Counted from the first letter of the stretch, positions 15,001 through 21,309 are shown. The stretch: 21,497 nucleotides of DNA from Lentisphaeraceae bacterium (GCA_004551905.1 SFPL01000075.1:1-21497), one strand, 5' to 3'. Notes: a model not told the origin generated them from the sequence alone. A program made the numbers and translations.

Positions 15001-15166
15001 AGTGCGGCAGCCCGGTTGCGAACGGAGGCCCGTCGTAGAAGGTGTAGCGCTCCTTGCCGCGGTTGCGCGCGAGGGACTTTTCGAAGGTGCCGTCGTCCGC
15101 CCAAAAACGGAGGACACCTTCCTCCATTCTCGGGAAATTGACCTTGTTGGAAACCGGTTTGAACAT
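12056..15166 (-). CDS. ileS: Isoleucyl-tRNA synthetase, type 2 (eukaryote-like)
   Basis: A 1036-residue class I synthetase that charges tRNA-Ile. The HIGH-type motif is H55-Y-G-H58 in PPFATGLPHYGHLL and the KMSKS loop is K606-M-S-K-R610. The CP1 editing domain spans about 210-450, with TTTPWTLPENLA (235-246) and the D-containing YGEDDF block. GWDTHGLPIE and NRFWGSCIPVW are present. GLPHYGH and the overall length point to the IleRS2 clade also found in eukaryotes and some bacteria, which as a group are poorly inhibited by mupirocin. The start has AGAGG 8 bases upstream and lies about 34 bases after a TATAAT box. It leads a five-gene cluster with the acetyltransferase, gpmI and two secreted proteins. 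Confidence 0.97.
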   Translation of the reverse strand: MFKPVSNKVNFPRMEEGVLRFWADDGTFEKSLARNRGKERYTFYDGPPFATGLPHYGHLLAGTIKDIVPRYQTMRGKYVERRFGWDTHGLPIEALAQEALGVAGAPEIKKLGVDKFNEQCRSMVLKYVSEWRKTVTRMGRWVDFDHDYKTMDFGFMESVWWVFKQLWDQGRVYRSHRIMPYSWKLSTPLSNFEAGSNYKDVQDPTVTVRVKTVPQSITIDSLRQLSTTVYLLVWTTTPWTLPENLAMCVGADIDYVVVRDLTDDARPMYVLAKARLPHIFKKPEQYEVVHELKGAEMKGWEYEPIFPYFADKKAEGAFRVLNDDYVTTDDGVGIVHIAPAYGEDDFRVCKEAGMNAFVDPLDDACAFTDAIPEYKGRFCKDCDKDIIKALKAAGKLVHQATIVHSYPFCDRTDTPLIYRAIDAWYVRVEDLHERLAKNNAGVHWTPDYVGEKRFGNWLEEARDWNISRNRFWGSCIPVWVNDDDPSDIICVGSAKELEELSGEKVTDLHKHFIDKIVIKKDGKTYHRTPEVLDCWFESGSMPYAQQHYMGEGEASRFFPADFIAEGLDQTRGWFYTLMVLGTCLFDKSPYRNVIVNGLVLAEDGKKMSKRLKNYPDPAKMLDTYGADAIRLYMIYSPVVRAENLKFSENGVKQLMRDLLIPWWNAYSFFVTYANVDGFADTEVVYPESPNVLDKWIVSSMETLIADVTAAMDAYDLQRSVRPFVKFVEDLTNWYIRRSRRRFWKSQNDGDKLCAYQTLRYVLVQLAKVAAPFTPFIAEEIYRNLKGANDPESVHLCDFPTANTAARDLALEKRMAAVQTVVELGRRLRADNDLKVRQPLSAIRIAGADVKGLEDLIMDELNVKRVEYVADETELCEVSYKANFKTLGKKCGPKMKAVAAAIAAMKGFAGAATVEGVEIAADDVLVTRAPKAGLVVASEGATVVGIETALTPELVAEGLVREFVSHVQAMRKEADFEVTQRIHVKVDCGDELKAAIEAYCDYVKNEILAVELGFGGAGGAAEVELNGRAAKIAVERA

Positions 15167-15199
15167 GTCTGAAGCCTCTGAATCGATTTTTGAAAGTGT

Positions 15200-15208
15200 A
15201 TTATACCA
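15200..15208 (-). promoter_or_regulatory. Extended -10 promoter of ileS
   Basis: Minus strand TTGGTATAATAC, with TGG-TATAAT at 15208-15200. No -35 match. The expected -35 position (about 15223-15228) is occupied by the -10 element of the divergent tRNA promoter. Confidence 0.75.
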
Positions 15209-15224
15209 AAAATCGCCGCGAATA

Positions 15225-15233
15225 TGGTATACT
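15225..15233 (+). promoter_or_regulatory. Extended -10 promoter of the UGU tRNA
   Basis: Plus strand ATGGTATACTAC, with TGG-TATACT at 15225-15233, ending 14 bases before the tRNA. It shares GCGAATATGGTATA with the queD promoter. It is divergent from, and overlaps, the ileS promoter. Confidence 0.75.
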
Positions 15234-15247
15234 ACACATCCATAGAC

Positions 15248-15330
15248 GCCGGGGTGGCACAGTGGTTGACTGCGCCTGATTTGTAATCAGGATCCGCAAG
15301 GACGCGTCGGTTCGAATCCGACCCTCGGCT
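15248..15330 (+). tRNA. tRNA with UGU (Thr) anticodon and a class II, Leu-like body
   Basis: An 83-base cloverleaf without encoded CCA. Acceptor GCCGGGG/CCTCGGC (one G-U), then TG, D arm GCAC-AGTGGTTGA-CTGC with three pairs and a C13-C22 mismatch, anticodon arm CCTGA-TTTGTAA-TCAGG (anticodon TGT), variable region of 14 bases ATCCGCAAGGACGC with a TCC-GCAA-GGA hairpin, T arm GTCGG-TTCGAAT-CCGAC, discriminator T. Normal tRNA-Thr has a 4-5 base variable loop and a 4-bp D stem. The 5' GCCGGGGTGGC and the variable arm look like tRNA-Leu, while the anticodon arm is typical of tRNA-Thr. The amino acid it carries is therefore uncertain, with Thr the default call. Its last two bases overlap the rluA stop on the other strand. 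Confidence 0.85.
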
Positions 15331-16015
15331 AATCTACATAGGACGCGAACTCCATCCGCTTGCCGGTGCGGGGGTGGACGAACGCAAGGCGGCGGGAATG
15401 GAGATGGAGCCGGTCGGCGCGCGCCGCGCCGTACTTGACGTCGCCGACGACCGGATGCCCCGCCTCCGCGAAATGGACGCGGATCTGGTTCTTGCGGCCC
15501 GAGACCAGCGTCGCCTCGACCTGCGTAAATCCCTTGCCGACGCCAAGCCGCCGCCACCTCGTCACTGCCTCCTTCGCGCCCGGCGTCCCTTTCTTCACCG
15601 ACCGCACCCGGTAGCCGTCCGCGTCCTCCTTGAGGAAACTCCTGAACTCACCCGACTCCTCGACGAGCTCCCCTTCCACGTCCGCGAGATACGTCTTCTC
15701 GGTAAGCTTCGCCCAGTCGGCGCGAAAATGCTCCGCCACCTCCTCCGACTTCGCGAACATCATCACCCCGCTCGTCTCGCGGTCGAGGCGGTGGACGAGC
15801 CACACCCGAAGGCGGCTGCGCGCCTGCCCCTTGCGCAGATAGTCGTTGAGGCAGTTCTCGGCGGTGAGCTGCGCCTCGCGCGCGGCGCGCCCTTCGAGCC
15901 GCGTGTGCGTGGTCAGCATCCCCGCCGGCTTATCGATGACGACGAGGTCGCGGTCCTCGTAGAGGATCCGCCCCGCAATCGCGTCGGAAAGGCGTTCCCG
16001 ATGGCGTGGCCTCAC
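15329..16015 (-). CDS. RluA-family pseudouridine synthase
   Basis: A 228-residue enzyme that converts uridine to pseudouridine in rRNA or tRNA. Catalytic D78 lies in VHRLDRETSG; ILYEDRDLVVIDKPAGMLTTH (17-37) and SGRKNQIRVHFAEAGHPVVGDVKYG are the other family blocks. There is no S4 domain, so it resembles the short RluA/RluE-like or TruC-like forms; the target site cannot be told. I chose GTG at 16015, which makes a GTGA overlap with the upstream stop and fits the pattern of this operon; an ATG at 16078 would extend 63 bases into that gene without family-like sequence. It is the last gene of the queD operon and converges on the tRNA. Confidence 0.92.
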   Translation of the reverse strand: MRPRHRERLSDAIAGRILYEDRDLVVIDKPAGMLTTHTRLEGRAAREAQLTAENCLNDYLRKGQARSRLRVWLVHRLDRETSGVMMFAKSEEVAEHFRADWAKLTEKTYLADVEGELVEESGEFRSFLKEDADGYRVRSVKKGTPGAKEAVTRWRRLGVGKGFTQVEATLVSGRKNQIRVHFAEAGHPVVGDVKYGAARADRLHLHSRRLAFVHPRTGKRMEFASYVD

Positions 16016-19000
16016 TTCGCCTCCCGCTTGCGGACGACGATAGTGCGGTTGGCGCGCGCGGTCGCAAGGCGGCTCCACTCGCGGAACAGCCCAAACATCG
16101 ACGGCGGGTAGATCTCGTCCTGGCGCGGGAAGATTTCCCGACTCACTGTCACCTCAAGCCGCCCGTCGACGATATCGTGCGCGACCTCACACTTCATCCA
16201 GTGCGGACCGTCGCCGTCCGGCCCGACGGCGGAGAAGTCGATTGCCGCGGGCAGATGCTCGATTTCGGTGTAGCCCTCGGGGAAGCGCACCACCGCCTCG
16301 AAAAGCGCGCCTTCGCCGTTGGCGACGCCGTACGGCGTGCGCCGAAGATCGTTGCCGGCCACTACCGGCACCGAGCTGGACAGCCCCGGAATCTCCAGCT
16401 CGATCGTCCCGCCGCTCACCGTCGCCAGGTCCGGCACGGTGCAGGTGAACTCGAGCCGCGCCGGGTAGTTGGTGACGCCGGCGAGCAACGGACCGGTGGC
16501 GACGGCGGACTGCGCGAGTTCGCTCAGGATGCGCTGGTAGTGGCGCCGGAACTCCTCGGGCAGCAGCTCGGCGTAGCGGCGGCGGAAGGCGGCGACGGCA
16601 GGACCGTAAGTCTGCGTCACCGAAACGACGTCGACAGCGCCGGTCTTGCCGATGGTATAAACGGTGCGGTCGTGGACGAATGGCACGAAGTCCGACGAAG
16701 GCACGGTGACGATTCCAAAACGTCCGGCGACCGGGTCGTAGCAGTCGGCACCGAAGAACGCGGTCGGGCCCAGCGGCGCGTAATGGTTCTCGGTGCCGAT
16801 GTAGGTGACGCGCTCCTCGCCGCCGAACCAGAGGAAGCCGCCGATCCGCTCGGTCACACGGCAGAGCGCGTAGGAGAAGGCGCGCACATTCGGCTTCTCC
16901 CCCATGTCGCGGCGGCGCGCGGCAGCGCCCTCGCCCGCGTTGTCGGCGGCAAACACGACGTCCGCCTTGTAGCCAGCCCCTTTCAAAAGCGCCGCGAGCG
17001 TGCGCACGTAGTCCAGCCGCGAGGCGTAGCGCTCGCGCAGCACCGTCTCTGGCGGAGTCAGCTGCATCTCGACCGGCACCTCGTAGAGCGACGGTCCAGC
17101 CACCTTGACGTTGATCGCCATCCAGTCGCGAATCGCCTTCATGTCTATAGGATCGCCGTCCAGACCGGGCAGCGTCTTGGGGTCGACCTTGCCCGTATCC
17201 GCGGCGGCACACAAGGCCGAGCGCACGTCAACGAACCCGCCGGCGGAAAAAATCCTGCAGTCGCGCCAGATCGAATCGTCGGGCTGGTTCGGCTCCCGCG
17301 CGAGCCGGCGCGGGGACACGACCTCGCGCCGCCAGCCGTCCACCTGCACGACGCGACGGTCGAGCGGCGAGCGCGAGTCGAAGTACCTGACGGCGTAGAA
17401 CGGCGCGGGGGCGTTGGTGACGGCGCGGACCACCGTGTAGGAGACGACGCTGCCGATCTCGACCGACGGCAGGTTGACGACGACGATCTTCGAGGCGGGG
17501 TAGCGCGGGGCGGACGCCGCCCAGCCCGCGTCCATGGTGTTGGACTCGCGTTTGGAGGCGAAGTACACCCGGCCGTCGCGGTTGCTCACCGACGCCTCCA
17601 TGATCCCCACCGCCTCGACCGCGGGGTTGAAGTCGAAGCGCAGCTCGGCGGACTGCTTCTTGCCGGTGTAGTCGAGGATCTTCTTCACCACCCGGTTGGT
17701 GACGGTCCACTCGCGCGGCGAGCGGACGAACGCCGCGGAAGAATCGAGCAAGTAGCGGACGTGCGCGTCCGCGTCCTGGTCGCGGTCGAAGGCCGGGTTC
17801 TCGCGCCCGATCGCCTCCGTGCGCTTGAGCGCCCCGCGCAGCTGCAAGTACTCGTCGGGCGAGATCTCGGTGGCCGGCAGCGCCGCGACGCGGCGGGCGA
17901 CGAGGACGCCGTTCGTCAACGCGGAACCGCGGCGGAACAGGAAGCGCCCGGGCACCTCGGCGGACGACTCAGCGGCGTTTCCGCGCCAGCGGCCGAGGTT
18001 GCCGCCGAGGTCGATCTCCACCTGCTCGTCGATGCCGGCAGTGGTGTCGAGGACAAGCGGGAAGCGGCGGCGCTCGAGTGTCACGTTGTCGACGAGCAGG
18101 TAGTTCGCCACGCCGAACGCCGCGCCGACGAACGGAACCCTGAGCTCGTCCATAGTCTCGCCCTCGAGCACCGAGTCCGGGAACGTCGCCGCGAGCCGCA
18201 AGGAGACCGGCGTCTCGGTGTCGCGCATGTCCGCCGGGGTGATGGTGAGGCTGACGAGCTGGGCGCCGGGGGCGACGGCCGAGAGCATCCGCTCGACGAG
18301 CCGCGTCCGGTCCTCGCCGGTGCGCCGCGCCATTGCGCCGCGGTAGGCGGTGTCGTTTATGCCGCTGCACTTTATCTCGGTCTCCAGGAACACCGAGCCG
18401 CCCTTCGCGAGCGTGCCGCGCGAGCGGATGGTCACGCCGTTCCGCTCCGGCGACTCGACCGGCGTGGTCTTGAGCCCCTCGCCTTCGGCGCGGCAGACGA
18501 GGTAGCTGCGGTCGCCGAGGTAGGCCGGCAGCAGGTCCGCGGTGTTCTCGTTGGTCGGGTCCATCAGCACGTAGCCGGAGACCCCTTCGCCCTCGGCGGC
18601 GGTGATCGCGTGATTGAAGAACGGCTGCGGCACCTCCGGGTCGAGCTTCGCGCCGACGTGGATGAGCACCGGAAACGCCCTGAAGCCGGCGAGGCGCAGC
18701 ATCGCCACCAGCAGCGCCGCCTTGTCGCGGCAGACGCCGTAGCGGTTGTCGAAGGTGATGTCGACGTCGTGCGGCGCGTAGCCGGGCGAGGTGTCCTCCA
18801 TCGTCAGCCCCATGTAGCGCACCTCCTGCGAAACGAAGCGGAACACGCGGCGCATCAGCGCCTGGCGGTCGCCGCCGCACTCGGCGCGGAAGCCATCGAC
18901 CATGGCCGCCATCTCGGCGTTGGTCTTGGCGATGTGCGGCGCGCAGAGCTCCGCGTACCAGCGCGAGACCTCCCTCCAGTCCGCGGCGGTGGAGACGCGG

Positions 19001-19719
19001 ACGTTCTGCACCTGGGTGTAGAGCGGCGGCATGTCCGGCTCGGGGAAGCAGCGCGGCGAATTGGTGGCGACGAAGGTGTAGAGCGTGGAGCCGTCCTCGA
19101 GCGCCCGCTCGCTCCGCGCGACGTTCCCGAGCGGATGGCGCACCAGCACCTTCCGGAGCGGACGCTCCTTCGGCGCGACGACCTCGTAGACCGAGCGAAG
19201 GATCGGCCGCGACCACTCCATCACCGAGATGTCCGACCACATCCCCTCGCAGCGCGGCTTCAGGGCGCGCCGCCGCGTGCGTACGTGCAGGGTATCGCCC
19301 ACCGCGAGCCCGGGCACGGTGCAGACGATGCGGCGGTCGAGCGGGTCGTAGATATTGGACGCCATCGCGTCGTTGTCGGTCGTCTCCTTCATCGTCGCGG
19401 AGACGTCCACCTCGCGTTCGGCGCCGTCGGGCCCGATGATGCCGACGTACTCGATCGCCGCCTCGCCGTAGCGCTTCGAGTAGGAGAGCGACACCACGCC
19501 CTCCTCGCGCCGTCCGCACTCGGTGAGGATCTTGGTCTTGCTCCACGACACCGAGTCGTAGGTGCCGTCGGGGCGGTACTCCACGCGCTCGCACTCGTCG
19601 ACGACGACGGTGTCGGCGTCGGGGAACTTCTCCAGGGTCACGTCGTCCGCCCTCACGGCCAGCGCCACGAAGGCGGAGAGGACGATCAGCAGGACGGGGT
19701 TAGGTTTTTTCGTTGTCAT
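16012..19719 (-). other. Alternative internal start: free DUF3857/transglutaminase protein
   Basis: ATG at 19719 would give a 1235-residue protein. Its first 24 residues (MTTKKPNPVLLIVLSAFVAL then AVRA) read as a signal peptide with an A-x-A-like cleavage site, but the same stretch matches the final helix of CHR transporters. No clear Shine-Dalgarno site lies upstream. An A6 run at 19705-19710 is followed in the shifted frame by TAA (19702-19700), so gain of one A would end the CHR protein at once. Confidence 0.45.
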
Positions 19720-20748
19720 AATGAGAGCCACCACCACCGCAATCGCGGCCGCGGCGAAGTTGAGGCCGCCGTCGCCGAAGACGCAGGTGCCGGCGAAGGC
19801 GAGGAGCGCGAAGAGCATCAGCGCCGTCGAGACCGGACGGACGCAGTTAAGGACGCCCGCGACGAAGCGGCTGAAGCGGAAGCGCTCGAGCGACGAGAAC
19901 GCGAGGTAGGCGAGCACCGACCCGGGCAGCAGCAGCGCGGCGGACGCGGCCAGCGCGCCCGCGACGCCGGCCAGCCGGTAGCCGAAGAAGGTCGCGGCGT
20001 TGACGCCGATCGGACCCGGCGTCATCTGGGTGAGCGCGACGAGGTCGGCGAACTCGCCCTCGGCGATCCCGAGGAACGGCGCGGAGGCGCCTACGAAGTC
20101 CTGCATGTACATCGGCACCAGCACGAAGCCGCCGCCGAAGCAGAGCGCCCCGTACTCGAGGAAGAGGAGAAACGGCACCAGCGACGACCGGAAGCGGCGC
20201 TCGCCGCCTTCCGCGGACCGCGCCGGCGCGAGCGCCGTCATGAGCCCCGCCGCCACCGCCACCAGCACCACCTGCCAGACCGGCACGCCGAGGAAGAGCG
20301 CGGTCAGCGCGAGGACCATGTAGACGTGCGACTTGAAGTCGGGCAGGCTCCGCCGCCAGCCCCGCACCAGCGTCGCGGCGATGATACCGACAAGCGCGGC
20401 CCTAAGCCCGGTGAACGCCGAAACGACATACGGGTTGCCAAGCGGCGCGCCGTCGTAGCCGGCGGAGACGAGGGTGAAGATGGCGACGCTCGGCAGCGCC
20501 ACCGCGAAGACGCCGACCGCCGCGCCAGCGACGCCGGCGAGCCGGCGTCCGACATAGACCGCGGTATGCGCGGCGATGAGCCCTGGCACCATCTGGAAGA
20601 CAGGCAGCGCCTCCACGAGCTCCCCTTCGCGCGTCCACTTCCGCCGCGCGCAGGCCGCGTCGGCGACCGCGATGATGGCGTAGCCGCCGCCAACCACGAA
20701 GAGCGAGACGCGGAAGAACTCCCAGAAGATCTCGAGGAGCCGCTTCAC
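16012..20748 (-). CDS. Two-domain chromate transporter (CHR) fused to a tandem DUF3857/transglutaminase-like protein
   Basis: One open frame of 1578 residues from GTG 20748 (GTGA overlap with queD). Residues 1-366 form a CHR transporter with two repeats (RLLEIFWEFFRVSLFVVGGG near 3-22; LVPFLLFLEYGALCFGGG near 190-207) and paired PVFQMVPG / ALTQMTPGPIG motifs. Its last helix (about 348-366, NPVLLIVLSAFVALAVRA with KK before it) runs straight into a periplasmic-type region with no stop codon. Numbered from M344: DUF3857 about 40-200; transglutaminase core with C330 (NRYGVCRDKAALL), H370 and D387; a second DUF3857-like region about 650-830; and a second core near 897-924 in which the aligned cysteine is Arg (RYASRLDY). 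The transported ion and the substrate are unknown. It could be a real fusion or two genes read by internal initiation at 19719. Confidence 0.85.
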   Translation of the reverse strand: MKRLLEIFWEFFRVSLFVVGGGYAIIAVADAACARRKWTREGELVEALPVFQMVPGLIAAHTAVYVGRRLAGVAGAAVGVFAVALPSVAIFTLVSAGYDGAPLGNPYVVSAFTGLRAALVGIIAATLVRGWRRSLPDFKSHVYMVLALTALFLGVPVWQVVLVAVAAGLMTALAPARSAEGGERRFRSSLVPFLLFLEYGALCFGGGFVLVPMYMQDFVGASAPFLGIAEGEFADLVALTQMTPGPIGVNAATFFGYRLAGVAGALAASAALLLPGSVLAYLAFSSLERFRFSRFVAGVLNCVRPVSTALMLFALLAFAGTCVFGDGGLNFAAAAIAVVVALIMTTKKPNPVLLIVLSAFVALAVRADDVTLEKFPDADTVVVDECERVEYRPDGTYDSVSWSKTKILTECGRREEGVVSLSYSKRYGEAAIEYVGIIGPDGAEREVDVSATMKETTDNDAMASNIYDPLDRRIVCTVPGLAVGDTLHVRTRRRALKPRCEGMWSDISVMEWSRPILRSVYEVVAPKERPLRKVLVRHPLGNVARSERALEDGSTLYTFVATNSPRCFPEPDMPPLYTQVQNVRVSTAADWREVSRWYAELCAPHIAKTNAEMAAMVDGFRAECGGDRQALMRRVFRFVSQEVRYMGLTMEDTSPGYAPHDVDITFDNRYGVCRDKAALLVAMLRLAGFRAFPVLIHVGAKLDPEVPQPFFNHAITAAEGEGVSGYVLMDPTNENTADLLPAYLGDRSYLVCRAEGEGLKTTPVESPERNGVTIRSRGTLAKGGSVFLETEIKCSGINDTAYRGAMARRTGEDRTRLVERMLSAVAPGAQLVSLTITPADMRDTETPVSLRLAATFPDSVLEGETMDELRVPFVGAAFGVANYLLVDNVTLERRRFPLVLDTTAGIDEQVEIDLGGNLGRWRGNAAESSAEVPGRFLFRRGSALTNGVLVARRVAALPATEISPDEYLQLRGALKRTEAIGRENPAFDRDQDADAHVRYLLDSSAAFVRSPREWTVTNRVVKKILDYTGKKQSAELRFDFNPAVEAVGIMEASVSNRDGRVYFASKRESNTMDAGWAASAPRYPASKIVVVNLPSVEIGSVVSYTVVRAVTNAPAPFYAVRYFDSRSPLDRRVVQVDGWRREVVSPRRLAREPNQPDDSIWRDCRIFSAGGFVDVRSALCAAADTGKVDPKTLPGLDGDPIDMKAIRDWMAINVKVAGPSLYEVPVEMQLTPPETVLRERYASRLDYVRTLAALLKGAGYKADVVFAADNAGEGAAARRRDMGEKPNVRAFSYALCRVTERIGGFLWFGGEERVTYIGTENHYAPLGPTAFFGADCYDPVAGRFGIVTVPSSDFVPFVHDRTVYTIGKTGAVDVVSVTQTYGPAVAAFRRRYAELLPEEFRRHYQRILSELAQSAVATGPLLAGVTNYPARLEFTCTVPDLATVSGGTIELEIPGLSSSVPVVAGNDLRRTPYGVANGEGALFEAVVRFPEGYTEIEHLPAAIDFSAVGPDGDGPHWMKCEVAHDIVDGRLEVTVSREIFPRQDEIYPPSMFGLFREWSRLATARANRTIVVRKREAK

Positions 20749-21158
20749 TCGCTGTACTCGGCGCTGCTGTCGGTCGTCTCCCAGACCCTGACCGACTTGA
20801 TCCCGCGCAGATGCGCCTTCAGCTCGCCGAAGAAGTGCCGCGCCAGGTTCTCGGCGGTGGAGCGAAACGGAACCGCCGCGGTGCGCATGCCGTGGCGCGC
20901 GACGACCTCGGCGATCTCGCGCTCCGCCTCGGAGCCGGTGTTGTAGATGAAGGCGTGGTCGAAGCGGGCGCAGACCGTCTCGGCGAGCAGGGACTTCAGG
21001 TCCTTGAAGTCGATCACCATGCCGTCGCCGCCGTCCGCCTCGCCGGCGACCGACACTTCCACGCGGTAGGTGTGGCCGTGCAGGTTCCTGCACAGCCCCG
21101 CGTGGTTGGTGAGCACATGCGCCGCGTCAAACCTGACTGTCTTCGTTACCGTTACCAT
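20745..21158 (-). CDS. queD: 6-carboxytetrahydropterin synthase (QueD/PTPS family)
   Basis: A 137-residue enzyme of the 6-pyruvoyl-tetrahydropterin synthase fold that makes 6-carboxytetrahydropterin in queuosine/7-deazaguanine synthesis. Zinc ligands H14, H27 and H29 (FDAAH, CRNLHGH), catalytic C23, MVIDFKDLK (47-55), FDH (66-68) and the C-terminal E127 in VWETTDSSAEY are present. No other queuosine gene is in the window. The ATG at 21158 lies 8 bases after a TATAAT box, so its mRNA is predicted to be leaderless. It heads the operon with the CHR-DUF3857 frame and rluA; the rluA product also modifies RNA, which may or may not be meaningful. Confidence 0.93.
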   Translation of the reverse strand: MVTVTKTVRFDAAHVLTNHAGLCRNLHGHTYRVEVSVAGEADGGDGMVIDFKDLKSLLAETVCARFDHAFIYNTGSEAEREIAEVVARHGMRTAAVPFRSTAENLARHFFGELKAHLRGIKSVRVWETTDSSAEYSE

Positions 21159-21166
21159 GATTGCGT

Positions 21167-21175
21167 ATTATACCA
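21167..21175 (-). promoter_or_regulatory. Extended -10 promoter of queD
   Basis: Minus strand ATGGTATAATAC, with TGG-TATAAT at 21175-21167. There is no -35 hexamer at the expected distance. The start codon follows the -10 box by 8 bases. Confidence 0.75.
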
Positions 21176-21203
21176 TATTCGCCGTTCGTGGCTCGCGGCA
21201 ACT

Positions 21204-21250
21204 CAACTTTTCAACCTTTCAACCTTTCAACCTTTCAACTTTTCAACTTT
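21204..21250. repeat. 8-bp minisatellite, six copies of CAACYTTT
   Basis: CAACTTTT, three CAACCTTT units, CAACTTTT and a final 7-base CAACTTT run without gaps. It lies about 30 bases upstream of the queD promoter and ends at the REP-like GAGGTCTGTCCCCA. Confidence 0.9.
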
Positions 21251-21252
21251 GA

Positions 21253-21266
21253 GAGGTCTGTCCCCA
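21253..21266. repeat. REP-like half copy
   Basis: GAGGTCTGTCCCCA matches 13 of 14 bases of the unit at 1556-1569. Its left arm is GAGG rather than GGGG, so the hairpin is weaker. An 11-base tandem repeat, CAGCCACTGAT (21265-21275 and 21276-21286), overlaps and follows it. Confidence 0.65.
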
Positions 21267-21309
21267 GCCACTGATCAGCCACTGATAATTAACAAACAGA
21301 TTTGTTCGC

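Noticed and set aside
16016..16078. An ATG start for the RluA protein 63 bases further upstream
   Set aside because: The extra residues are unlike the family and lie within the upstream gene; GTG at 16015 makes the GTGA overlap seen elsewhere in the operon.
16006..20946. A 1646-codon open frame on the plus strand, opposite the CHR-DUF3857 gene
   Set aside because: It mirrors the codon phase of the minus-strand gene in a GC-rich genome. The product is rich in Arg, His, Val and Leu, shows no family motif, and has no promoter or binding site.
20749..21093. Extension of the CHR frame upstream to an ATG within queD
   Set aside because: This stretch is the out-of-frame reading of queD (Arg-rich, no transporter sequence); GTG at 20748 starts exactly at the first CHR helix.
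21204..21286. Possible CRISPR array
   Set aside because: The repeats are 8 and 11 bases, tandem and without spacers; no cas genes are present.
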